A DNA stretch of 7,166 nucleotides from an uncultured bacterium (GCA_905214675.1 CAJMMS010000074.1:1-7166); one strand, 5' to 3'. Positions 1-5,498 are shown, counted from the stretch's first letter. The notes: generated by a model not told the origin, from the letters alone. Made by a program: numbers and translations.

Positions 1-53
1 GAGCCATCCAGAAGACTGTATTCTGTATGGACATGTAAATGTGTAAACTCCAA
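1..53 (-). CDS. dnaE: DNA polymerase III subunit alpha, N-terminal fragment
   Basis: Replicative DNA polymerase catalytic subunit; only the first 17 codons lie in the window. Reading minus from the TTG at 53-51 gives MEFTHLHVHTEYSLLDG. The HLHVHTEYSLLDG block is the hallmark start of the PHP domain of bacterial DnaE, whose HxH residues belong to the PHP metal site. The TTG start is well supported: an AAGGAG ribosome site lies at 67-62 with an 8-nt spacer, an in-frame TAA lies five codons upstream, and no ATG or GTG lies between. The gene follows cvfB on the same strand, separated by a long hairpin. The identification rests on a short but highly distinctive motif; another PHP-domain protein such as PolC is less likely because PolC carries its PHP domain internally. 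Confidence 0.82.
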   Translation of the reverse strand, partial: MEFTHLHVHTEYSLLDG

Positions 54-72
54 ATCCTTCTCTCCTTACTGT

Positions 73-145
73 AAAAACAGGGCTCCGGATCCTCCCCGCT
101 CTGCACTTTTCTCGGAACGTGCCGGAGCGTGTCTGATCCGGAGCC
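73..145 (-). terminator. Long nested hairpin/terminator between cvfB and dnaE
   Basis: An 11-bp perfect inverted repeat (GGCTCCGGATC at 81-91, GATCCGGAGCC at 135-145) encloses a second nested stem: CGCTC 97-101 with GAGCG 125-129, and GCAC 103-106 with GTGC 119-122. On the minus strand the outer stem is followed by CTGTTTTTAC, so it reads as an intrinsic terminator for cvfB. It is longer than a typical terminator and ends only a few bases before the dnaE ribosome site at 62-67, so it may act as a partial terminator, attenuator or processing site as well. Confidence 0.75.
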
Positions 146-158
146 GGTCAACACCTTG

Positions 159-1001
159 TTATTTTTTAATGTAGATCCTTCTGTCACGGATCTCTACTTT
201 TCCTTCTTTCATCAGATGGCCGACCGCACGCTTGAATGCGTTCTTGCTGAGACCAAACTCTCTCTTGATGACTTCCGGTGAAGCATGATCATCAAATGGC
301 AGCACGCCTGCAAATTCCTCGATCACGCTGAGTACGCTCTCTGCATCTTCATTGATCTGGATGTAAGCTTTCTGACGGTCGCTGACATTCATCTTTCCAT
401 CCTCTTTTACCTCAGTGACACGAAGATCAAGAATAGCTCCCGGTCTGTATTTGCCGGTTGCCTCTCTTGCAGGGATCAGTGCGGAATATTTATCATCTAC
501 TGCAACAAATACACCGAAGTTTCCGCTGATCTCATAGACACGGCCCTTCACCATATCTCCCGGTACATAAGGAGTTCTGGTTGAAAGATAATGATATACT
601 TTCATGGTTGCACAGAGTCTGCTGCTCTTATCTACATAAAGAGCTACCAGACATTCTTCCCCCTCACGGACTCTGTTGGTCTGCTCATGATACGGAAGAA
701 GAAGATCTTTCTCCAGTCCCCAGTCAAGAAAAGCACCGATCCTGGTGACCTGTTTAACCTTAAGGACTGCTGTCTGTCCCACCTGAAGCATCGGCTCACG
801 GGTAGTCGCGATCAGTCTGTCCTGAGAATCTTTGTAGATGAATACCTCGATCTCATCACCTACTTTGGTTCCTTCCGGTACCTGTTTGGATGGAAGAAGC
901 ACACGCTCGTTCTGCGGTGCATTTCGGTCCTCTCCAAGATATATTCCGAAATCTACGGTTTTTACAACCAGTAATTTCTGTTTTTTACCTAATTCTATCA
1001 T
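159..1001 (-). CDS. cvfB: CvfB-family S1 RNA-binding protein with C-terminal winged helix
   Basis: Cytoplasmic RNA-binding regulator of the CvfB/YitL family (in staphylococci linked to virulence gene expression and RNA turnover). The 280-aa product has three OB/S1-like segments at about 1-63, 65-135 and 145-205, then a winged-helix region at about 215-280 (SPEVIKREFGLSKNAFKRAV). The second S1 segment carries the family signature VTRIGAFLDWGLEKDLLLP. Length matches the family. I chose the ATG at 1001-999 because GGAG lies 5 nt upstream and the family begins MIELG. A longer reading to 1061 would start inside the -10 box of the gene's own promoter and has no ribosome site. It is preceded by the lysW terminator and followed by a hairpin and dnaE, so it is probably a single-gene unit with possible read-through into dnaE. 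Confidence 0.92.
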   Translation of the reverse strand: MIELGKKQKLLVVKTVDFGIYLGEDRNAPQNERVLLPSKQVPEGTKVGDEIEVFIYKDSQDRLIATTREPMLQVGQTAVLKVKQVTRIGAFLDWGLEKDLLLPYHEQTNRVREGEECLVALYVDKSSRLCATMKVYHYLSTRTPYVPGDMVKGRVYEISGNFGVFVAVDDKYSALIPAREATGKYRPGAILDLRVTEVKEDGKMNVSDRQKAYIQINEDAESVLSVIEEFAGVLPFDDHASPEVIKREFGLSKNAFKRAVGHLMKEGKVEIRDRRIYIKK

Positions 1002-1059
1002 TCTTACTCCTGTTCCTAAAAAATATATATGTTCATTTACTGTTTGCTGTCTGTCCTGC

Positions 1060-1068
1060 ATTATAACA
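1060..1068 (-). promoter_or_regulatory. Extended -10 promoter for cvfB
   Basis: Minus strand reads TG-T-TATAAT (TATAAT at 1065-1060), a perfect -10 with the TGn extension. The best -35 at 17 bp (TTTCTA) is weak, as is usual for extended -10 promoters. It lies just past the terminator of the preceding gene and about 60 nt before the cvfB start. Confidence 0.65.
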
Positions 1069-1093
1069 TAAGAGAATTATTATAGAAAGCACA

Positions 1094-1134
1094 AAAAAGG
1101 CAGCTTTGGAAATTTCTTTCCGTCACTGCCTTTT
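1094..1134 (-). terminator. Intrinsic terminator of the NhaC-family gene
   Basis: Minus strand: AAAAGGCAG, an inner GGAA/TTCC helix, then CTGCCTTTTTT. The main arms are at 1126-1134 and 1094-1103, ending in a U-tract. It lies 60 nt after the transporter stop codon at 1194 and separates that gene from the cvfB promoter. Confidence 0.85.
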
Positions 1135-1193
1135 ATCGGTCGGTTATGCGGATATCTGTGATCCGCATCCGGTCCATCTGTTTTTTTATTAAT

Positions 1194-2828
1194 TTATTCT
1201 GTCGGTTTCTCAATCGGCATCGGGTTTTTCATCTTGATGACAAAAAGTACAATCAGCATCAGCACGATTCCCACCGGAAGAGCGATCCATGCTGTTTTTA
1301 CAAAGCCTGCAACAATATAAGTTACAAAGGATACTGCCGCAGCCAGGAGCGCATACGGAAGCTGTGTGGAAACGTGAGTCACATGATCACACTGTGCTCC
1401 TGCGGAAGCCATGATCGTTGTATCAGAGATCGGTGAACAGTGATCTCCGCAAACCGCACCTGCCATGCAGGCAGACATGGAAATGATCATCATCTCAGGA
1501 CTGGATTTCTCAAATACCGCAACAACGATCGGGATCAGGATACCAAAAGTTCCCCAGGATGTACCGGTAGCAAATGCAAGTCCACATCCAACCAGGAAAA
1601 TAATGGCCGGAAGGATAACTTCAATACCACCGGCAACAGAGCGCATTGCTTCTTCTACGAATACCGCAGCACCAAGTGAGTCTGTCATAGCCTTCAGTGT
1701 CCATGCAAAGGTCAGGATCATGATCGCCGGTACCATGGCCTTGAAGCCTTCCGGGATGCATCCCATACAATCTCTGAAATTGATCACACGTCGGATCATA
1801 TAGAAGATAATGGCAAATACCAGACCAAAGGCACTTCCCATTGCAAGGCCTACAGAAGCATCACTCTGTGAAAATGCAGTAACAAAATCTGTTCCGCTGA
1901 AAAATCCGCCTGTATAGATCATACTGATGACACAGCAGATAACAAGCACAACGATGGGGATCACAAGATCGATCACCCTTCCTCTCGGATTCGGTGTCTC
2001 ATCATCCGTTGCATTCTCATACGGTCTTGCAGATGTTGTATAAAGATCTCCGTTCAGAGCATTGATCTCATGTGTTCTCATGGCACCAAACTCGGTTTTC
2101 ATCAGTACCATGCCAACCATCATTACAATAGTAAGGATCGCGTAAAAGTTATACGGGATGGTTCTTACAAAAATCGCAAGTCCATCCTGTCCTTCTACGA
2201 ATCCGCTGACTGCTGCAGCCCAGGATGAGATCGGTGCGATGATACATACCGGAGCAGCTGTCGCATCGATCAGGTATGCAAATTTTGCTCTGGATACATG
2301 ATGTCTGTCTGTTACCGGACGCATAACGCTTCCTACTGTCAGACAGTTAAAATAATCGTCAATGAAGATCAGGACTCCAAGGATGATCGCCGCAAGCTCT
2401 GCACCCACACGTGTGTGGATCTTTTTGCTGGCCCATCGTCCGAATGCGGCGGAGCCGCCGGCCTTGTTCATCATACATACCACAGATCCCAGGATAACAA
2501 GGAAGATCAGGATTCCTACGTTATAGCTGTCAGAAAGAACCTTGATGATTCCTCCCTCAAAAATCTGTGTTACGGTTCCCTCGAATTTAAAACCGGAATA
2601 AAGCAGTGCTCCTACTACAATTCCCACAAACAGAGAACTGTATACTTCTTTTGTGATCAGCGCAAGGATGATCGCTACAAGAGGTGGAAGCAGTGCCCAG
2701 ATTGTTGCATACAGAGCAGGCTGATAAGTCTCCTCCGCATCCGCAGCCAGCACAGTCAGGGGACTTGCCAGTGCGCCCATGAATACCATTGCCATAACAG
2801 ACAATGCTGTTCCTGCTTTTTTACTCAT
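1194..2828 (-). CDS. lysW: NhaC-superfamily transporter, probable lysine transporter (LysW type)
   Basis: Polytopic inner-membrane carrier of the NhaC superfamily, 544 aa. Visible family features: a hydrophobic N-terminal segment (about 8-30, ending LTVLAAD, signal-like), many membrane helices, FIDDYFNCLTVGSVMRPVTD at 155-174, TGTSWGTFG at 421-429 and GDHCSPISDTT at 461-471. By sequence alone it would be labelled a Na+/H+ antiporter. A lysine riboswitch with its own terminator sits directly in front of it, and NhaC-superfamily genes under lysine riboswitches have been proposed as lysine transporters (LysW), as MetT and TyrT were for their amino acids. Lysine transport coupled to Na+ or H+ is therefore the best inference. 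The start is the ATG at 2828-2826, with GGGAGGAG at 2840-2833. A start at 2951 would lie inside the riboswitch. Family identity is near certain; the substrate is inferred from regulation. Confidence 0.85.
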   Translation of the reverse strand: MSKKAGTALSVMAMVFMGALASPLTVLAADAEETYQPALYATIWALLPPLVAIILALITKEVYSSLFVGIVVGALLYSGFKFEGTVTQIFEGGIIKVLSDSYNVGILIFLVILGSVVCMMNKAGGSAAFGRWASKKIHTRVGAELAAIILGVLIFIDDYFNCLTVGSVMRPVTDRHHVSRAKFAYLIDATAAPVCIIAPISSWAAAVSGFVEGQDGLAIFVRTIPYNFYAILTIVMMVGMVLMKTEFGAMRTHEINALNGDLYTTSARPYENATDDETPNPRGRVIDLVIPIVVLVICCVISMIYTGGFFSGTDFVTAFSQSDASVGLAMGSAFGLVFAIIFYMIRRVINFRDCMGCIPEGFKAMVPAIMILTFAWTLKAMTDSLGAAVFVEEAMRSVAGGIEVILPAIIFLVGCGLAFATGTSWGTFGILIPIVVAVFEKSSPEMMIISMSACMAGAVCGDHCSPISDTTIMASAGAQCDHVTHVSTQLPYALLAAAVSFVTYIVAGFVKTAWIALPVGIVLMLIVLFVIKMKNPMPIEKPTE

Positions 2829-2851
2829 TTTTCTCCTCCCTTTTCGGGGAC

Positions 2852-2889
2852 AAAAAAACGGAGGCTGTCCCTTCTTAAGAACACCTCCG
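2852..2889 (-). terminator. Riboswitch-controlled transcription terminator
   Basis: Minus strand: CGGAGG (2889-2884), TGTTCTT AAG AAGGGACA, then CCTCCG (2864-2859) and seven U at 2858-2852. The stem is about 12 bp with one G-U pair and a one-base bulge. It lies between the lysine aptamer and the transporter's ribosome site and is the OFF structure of the switch. Its 5' arm also pairs with the alternative antiterminator. Confidence 0.9.
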
Positions 2890-2922
2890 GTTAAATAATC
2901 TTCTTTATTCAACTTACGATAG
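2884..2922 (-). promoter_or_regulatory. Predicted antiterminator of the lysine switch
   Basis: The 3' strand of P1 and the bases after it (CTATCG 2922-2917, GTTGAATAA 2913-2905) can pair with TTATTTAAC (2898-2890) plus the terminator's 5' arm CGGAGG (2889-2884). The 9-bp part is continuous with one G-U; the CTATCG/CGGAGG part has one mismatch and two G-U pairs. This helix excludes both P1 and the terminator, which gives the ON state without lysine. Predicted by eye, not folded. Confidence 0.6.
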
Positions 2923-3078
2923 CGCTCCACATCCGTGACAGTACAACGCATATTCTGCGTTATCCCAGTACCCTGTCATCTGGCCTTTCAGAGCACTTCG
3001 GCAGATTTTCCTTTCTTTATGGACAGCCTGCCAGGGCCTCTCGTCCATAAATACTGATAAAATCCGCGCCTCTATCTC
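2917..3078 (-). ncRNA. Lysine riboswitch (L-box) aptamer
   Basis: Minus strand has the lysine-aptamer landmarks in order. P1 is GATAG (3076-3072) with CTATC (2922-2918). The conserved AGAGGCGCG follows. P2 has GATTTT/AAAATC and TTTATGGAC/GTCCATAAA (3051-3043 with 3024-3016). Then come TGCCGAAG, P3, and ACTGGG. P4 is AACGCA/TGCGTT (2961-2956 with 2950-2945). The highly conserved ACTGTCACGGAT and GTGGAG form P5 and the return to P1. Loop 2 CTGGC (3034-3030) is complementary to loop 3 GCCAG (2984-2980), the expected kissing interaction. Lysine binding should stabilise P1 and favour the terminator downstream, turning off the NhaC-family transporter when lysine is plentiful. Confidence 0.93.
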
Positions 3079-3132
3079 TTTATCCGTGACCGTTTACCCC
3101 CGCAAGGTTTCCCGGTCGCCTTTTTTCTTTAT

Positions 3133-3161
3133 ACTGTAGCAGTTTCCGACATAAATATCAA
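3133..3161 (-). promoter_or_regulatory. Promoter of the lysine riboswitch-transporter unit
   Basis: Minus strand: TTGATA at 3161-3156 (5 of 6 to the -35 consensus), 17-bp spacer, TACAGT at 3138-3133 (4 of 6 to the -10). Transcription would start near 3126, about 50 nt before P1. The region in between contains a GACCG/CGGTC hairpin. Confidence 0.6.
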
Positions 3162-3210
3162 GTAGTTTGCTGTATAAATATCAGTCATACCAATTATCAT
3201 ACTGCTGATC

Positions 3211-3459
3211 TCAGGAGCACTCTTCGTTCAGTAGCCACTTCACATCCACACCCAGCACTTTTGCAAACACTCTCAGTTCATAATCTGCCACAAAACGTTC
3301 TCCGCCTTCGATCCTGCTGATACTGTCACGTTCCAGCATCACACCTTCCACCTGCATTTTTGCCGCCAGATCTGACTGTGACATCCGTTTTATATTTCTC
3401 ATCTGACGTATTTTTTCTCCGGAAACGTTCTTTCTTCCCTGATAAGTGTAAATTTTCAT
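3211..3459 (-). CDS. Small XRE-family helix-turn-helix regulator
   Basis: An 82-aa DNA-binding protein of the Cro/CI (XRE) type, probably a repressor. One HTH_3 domain spans about residues 14-76: GEKIRQMRNIKRMSQSDLA is helix 1 to helix 2, SISRIEGGERF the recognition helix region, and VFAKVLGVDVKWLL the closing helices. There is no second domain, so ligand sensing is not evident. The start chosen is ATG 3459-3457, preceded by AGGTGG 4 nt upstream. A longer reading to 3531 would add about 24 residues with no ribosome site and would cover the dyad, so I rejected it. It stands alone, with the riboswitch promoter about 50 nt after its stop and no clear terminator between, so some read-through into the riboswitch is possible. 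Target genes are unknown; autoregulation through the upstream inverted repeat is plausible. Confidence 0.85.
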   Translation of the reverse strand: MKIYTYQGRKNVSGEKIRQMRNIKRMSQSDLAAKMQVEGVMLERDSISRIEGGERFVADYELRVFAKVLGVDVKWLLNEECS

Positions 3460-3474
3460 CCTGCCACCTGTTTT

Positions 3475-3523
3475 CCAAAATGTGTTAATGTTCTGCATTT
3501 TTCTTGACATTAGCACATATTTT
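3475..3523. promoter_or_regulatory. Large inverted repeat in front of the XRE gene, candidate operator
   Basis: Plus strand: CCAAAA then TGTGTTAATGT (3481-3491), 15 nt, ACATTAGCACA (3507-3517) then TA and TTTTGG. The inner 11-bp arms match at 10 of 11 positions and the outer CCAAAA/TTTTGG arms continue the symmetry. It sits 16 nt upstream of the XRE start codon, where a self-repressing regulator would bind. No T-run follows on either strand, so it is not a terminator. Confidence 0.5.
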
Positions 3524-3539
3524 GGTGGCACCTGTGTTA

Positions 3540-3702
3540 AAGGTCAGCAAATCTGGTTTTTTTCGACAAAAAATGAACATTTCTTCATTGTTTTACCCTG
3601 GATAGTATCTTTTACAGGACACTATTGTATCAGTAAAACAGTTATTCCATTCTGAATTACTGCCCGCCCGTAAACGGCACCTCTCCACAATTTATATTCC
3701 AC
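3540..3702. other. Intergenic stretch between XRE gene and araD terminator
   Basis: No gene is supported here. It contains a possible extended -10 on the minus strand, TGA-TACAAT (TACAAT at 3629-3624), without a good -35. If used, it would give the XRE mRNA a leader of about 160 nt. A 14-codon minus reading at 3588-3544 (MKKCSFFVEKNQIC) has no clear ribosome site. Imperfect dyads around 3598-3633 (ATAGT/ACTAT, TTTTAC/GTAAAA) could be regulator sites. Confidence 0.4.
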
Positions 3703-3739
3703 AAAAAAAGAATGCCACACTTTTCCATGTGACATTCTT
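3703..3739 (-). terminator. Intrinsic terminator of araD
   Basis: Minus strand: AAGAATGTCACA (3739-3728), loop of 8, TGTGGCATTCTT (3719-3708), then a run of seven U through 3703. The stem is 12 bp with one G-U pair. It begins 16 nt after the araD stop codon. Confidence 0.9.
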
Positions 3740-3755
3740 CTGCTTCTTTTTTTTC

Positions 3756-4451
3756 TTATTTATTTCCCTGTCCATAGTAGGCATTTGCGCCATGTTTTCT
3801 GTAGTAATGTTTATCCTGAAGCTCCTGCGGCGCCGGTTTTACATCCGGATTGATCAGCTCGCAGCGGGAAGCCATCTTGGCAACTTCTTCCAGGACAACT
3901 GCGTTGTGAACAGCCTCATGTGCATCTTTTCCCCAGGTAAACGGTCCGTGGTTTTTGCAGAGGACTGCCGGAACTGCTTCGTAATCTTTATCTTTGAAAT
4001 AGTCGGCAATGAGAATACCGGTATTTTTCTCATAGGCTTCCTCAATCTCATCTTTTGTCAGGTTACGCACGCATGGAACCTCTCCGTAAATATAATCCGC
4101 ATGTGTTGTTCCATAACATGGAATGGATCTTCCTGCCTGTGCCCAGCTTGTAGCCCAGGATGAATGGGTATGCACAATACCTCCAATCTTCGGAAACGCA
4201 TTGTAAAGCACCACATGTGTGGCAGTATCAGAAGACGGATTGTATTTGCCCTCGACTTTATTTCCTTCAAGATCGACTACAACCATATCTTCCGGCGTCA
4301 GTTTATCATAATCCACACCACTTGGTTTGATGACAAAAAGTCCCTTCTCTCTGTCGATACCGCTGACGTTTCCCCAGGTAAACGTAACCAGGCCATATTT
4401 CGGCAGATCCATGTTTGCTCTGTAAACTTCTTCTTTTAATTTTTCCAGCAT
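3756..4451 (-). CDS. araD: L-ribulose-5-phosphate 4-epimerase (class II aldolase family)
   Basis: Cytoplasmic zinc enzyme that converts L-ribulose 5-phosphate to D-xylulose 5-phosphate, feeding L-arabinose carbon into the pentose phosphate pathway. The 231-aa product aligns almost end to end with E. coli AraD from memory: LVTFTWGNVSG at 21-31, IKPSGVDY at 41-48, PSSDTATH at 72-79, GIVHTHS at 91-97, GTTHADY at 114-120, NHGPFTWGKDAHEAVHNAV at 167-185 and RKHGANAYYGQ at 218-228. Metal ligands are His94, His96 and His168; Asp75, Asp119 and Tyr225/226 match the active-site set. The start is ATG 4451-4449 with GGGAGG 7-8 nt upstream. No araA or araB is in the window, so it may serve a scattered regulon or a related pathway such as ascorbate or ribulose use. 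Its promoter is not obvious; co-transcription with the thioesterase 75 nt upstream is possible. Confidence 0.93.
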   Translation of the reverse strand: MLEKLKEEVYRANMDLPKYGLVTFTWGNVSGIDREKGLFVIKPSGVDYDKLTPEDMVVVDLEGNKVEGKYNPSSDTATHVVLYNAFPKIGGIVHTHSSWATSWAQAGRSIPCYGTTHADYIYGEVPCVRNLTKDEIEEAYEKNTGILIADYFKDKDYEAVPAVLCKNHGPFTWGKDAHEAVHNAVVLEEVAKMASRCELINPDVKPAPQELQDKHYYRKHGANAYYGQGNK

Positions 4452-4506
4452 TGCGTTTCCTCCCTTTTATAAAGTGTCTTTACAATCCACTTCGTAATAT
4501 ATCCAT

Positions 4507-4521
4507 GCTGTTTAAAACAGC
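4507..4521. promoter_or_regulatory. Palindrome GCTGTTTAAAACAGC, candidate operator
   Basis: A 15-bp site with perfect 7-bp arms around one central base lies in the 75-bp gap between the thioesterase stop and the araD start. A second small dyad, TAAAG-TGT-CTTTA at 4470-4482, lies next to the araD ribosome site. There is no U-tract after the first hairpin, so it is not a terminator. An operator for a sugar regulator is possible, but it does not match the B. subtilis AraR or CcpA consensus as I know them. Confidence 0.35.
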
Positions 4522-4526
4522 TCTGA

Positions 4527-5234
4527 TTACTTTGTAAATTCCACCACAGCGTAGGGTTCCTGATCTTCCGCATTGAGAACTACCGTTGCCTTATTTGCTT
4601 CCATATATACTTCCGGAATCATTACATTTCCAAGGACAGCCTGTCTCTTGTACTCCACACGAAGCTGATGGACCGCAAAATCCTCCGGCAGAAAATCAGC
4701 TGCCATTCGGATATACTGGCAGTTGTTTACGTGGTGGTTCGTATCCAGATGATGTTTCTGTACGGCAAAAGATTCCTTCGGTTTCCGCTCTTTCGGAAGC
4801 GCGATCTTTCTCGGTGCATAATCCATTTCCATCTTCTCTCCCAGATCATAAGGATCGGTGTCCGCCGGTGTCAGCTTTTCCGGAAGTCCTGTCTCTGTGT
4901 TGATAAAGGACCAGTAAGAATTCGCCCAGGCCAGTCTCTCGCCATCCGCTGTCTCAAGAATAAAATTACGCATTCCGATAAAGCCCCGGAATCCATAAGG
5001 AATTGTTGTTACTTTTATATTTTCACCAAGCTTTGGATATCTCTTCACAATTACCTGCCATGCGGAAAGTACCCAGGCTCTTTTCTGTGCCTTTAATACT
5101 TCCATTCCGAGACCTGTCTGTTCAGATTCAAAGGTACAGCAGTCCTGAAAATAATCCAGAACTCCCGGCAGCGTCAGGCAGCCCTTCTCTCCGATCTCGC
5201 TGAATCTTACGCGACTTTCAAAACTGTAGCTCAT
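4527..5234 (-). CDS. Acyl-ACP thioesterase (FatA/FatB-like, double hotdog)
   Basis: Cytoplasmic enzyme that releases free fatty acids from acyl carrier protein, ending elongation. The 235-aa length is typical for bacterial members. The N-terminal hotdog (about 1-130) contains RVRFSEIGEKG and the substrate helix LPGVLDYFQDCCTFESEQTG, then AWVLSAWQVIVKRYP and WANSYWSFINTETG. The C-terminal hotdog carries the catalytic D-x-N-x-H as Asp164, Asn166 and His168 in LDTNHHVNNCQYIRMA. Plant FatB enzymes have Glu-Cys in the strand after this; here the place appears to be Gln198-Ala199 in VEYKRQAVLGN, a common-looking bacterial variation. The start is ATG 5234-5232 with AGGAGG 6 nt upstream. It follows a tRNA terminator and has its own probable promoter. 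Family assignment is firm; chain-length preference cannot be read. Confidence 0.9.
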   Translation of the reverse strand: MSYSFESRVRFSEIGEKGCLTLPGVLDYFQDCCTFESEQTGLGMEVLKAQKRAWVLSAWQVIVKRYPKLGENIKVTTIPYGFRGFIGMRNFILETADGERLAWANSYWSFINTETGLPEKLTPADTDPYDLGEKMEMDYAPRKIALPKERKPKESFAVQKHHLDTNHHVNNCQYIRMAADFLPEDFAVHQLRVEYKRQAVLGNVMIPEVYMEANKATVVLNAEDQEPYAVVEFTK

Positions 5235-5266
5235 AATGTGCCTCCTGTTATACTGTCTGCAAATTT

Positions 5267-5275
5267 ATTGTATCA
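5267..5275 (-). promoter_or_regulatory. Probable extended -10 promoter of the thioesterase gene
   Basis: Minus strand reads TGA-TACAAT (TACAAT at 5272-5267); no good -35 at 16-18 bp. The start would fall near 5260, giving a 26-nt leader. Two copies of AACAAGTG (5281-5274 and 5300-5293), 19 bp apart, flank the -35 area; the first overlaps the TG of the extended -10, so they could be a regulator's direct-repeat site. Confidence 0.5.
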
Positions 5276-5321
5276 CTTGTTCTAAAGAAACACACTTGTT
5301 TTTTCTCTTATTTCATAGAAC

Positions 5322-5347
5322 AAAAAAGCACCTCTCATCGAGGTGCT
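5322..5347 (-). terminator. Terminator of tRNA-Gln
   Basis: Minus strand: AGCACCTC, loop GATGA, GAGGTGCT, then a run of six U (5327-5322). It begins 7 nt after the tRNA 3' end. Confidence 0.9.
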
Positions 5348-5354
5348 CAAGAAG

Positions 5355-5426
5355 CAGGGCTACAAGGATTCGAACCTTGAACTGACGGAGTCAGAGTCCG
5401 TTGCCTTACCGTTTGGCGATAGCCCT
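5355..5426 (-). tRNA. tRNA-Gln, anticodon CUG
   Basis: A 72-nt cloverleaf on the minus strand. The acceptor arm is AGGGCTA/TAGCCCT with discriminator G. The D-arm is GCCAAACGGTAAGGC. The anticodon arm CGGACTCTGACTCCG has the loop CTCTGAC with anticodon CTG in its centre, which reads CAG codons. The T-arm is CAAGG-TTCGAAT-CCTTG. The sequence resembles the bacterial tRNA-Gln(UUG) pattern with one change in the anticodon. The 3' CCA is not encoded (CTT follows), so it must be added after transcription. It stands alone, with its own promoter and terminator. Confidence 0.95.
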
Positions 5427-5469
5427 ATGTGTTTTTGTTTCGCTTGCCTTATCGCTTGCGACGAATGAT

Positions 5470-5498
5470 ATTATATAACAGCTTTTTTAAAATTGCAA
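5470..5498 (-). promoter_or_regulatory. Strong promoter of tRNA-Gln
   Basis: Minus strand: TTGCAA (5498-5493), exactly 17 bp, TATAAT (5475-5470). Transcription would start near 5463, about 37 nt before the mature tRNA. Upstream of the -35, 5503-5540 is a series of A- and T-tracts, as in UP elements of stable-RNA promoters. Confidence 0.85.

Noticed and set aside
2..46. Plus-strand frame ending at 46 that could be the C-terminus of a convergent gene
   Set aside because: The minus strand here reads the distinctive DnaE start with a ribosome site, which explains the sequence better.
1002..1061. Longer N-terminus of CvfB starting at 1061
   Set aside because: The start codon would lie in the -10 box of the gene's promoter, there is no ribosome site, and the family starts at MIELG with a good site.
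2298..2894. 198-codon open frame on the plus strand
   Set aside because: Antisense to the transporter and its riboswitch; composition is that of a shadow frame.
2829..2951. Longer N-terminus of the NhaC-family protein starting at 2951
   Set aside because: These bases form P4/P5 of the riboswitch and the terminator; ATG 2828 has an excellent ribosome site.
3085..3120. Possible second riboswitch (c-di-GMP type) before the lysine aptamer
   Set aside because: The GGGAAACC and GGTAAAC words looked suggestive, but the required conserved core is not there; it reads as a simple hairpin.
3181..3210. Weak ATCAG/CTGAT hairpin after the XRE gene as a terminator
   Set aside because: Only five pairs, a 20-nt loop and no U-tract.
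3460..3531. Longer N-terminus of the XRE protein
   Set aside because: It would cover the dyad and has no ribosome site; the HTH domain is complete without it.
3544..3588. 14-codon minus-strand reading MKKCSFFVEKNQIC
   Set aside because: No clear ribosome site and too short to judge; a leader peptide cannot be shown.
4507..4521. Palindrome as terminator of the thioesterase gene
   Set aside because: As RNA it has only about 5 stable pairs and no U-tract follows.
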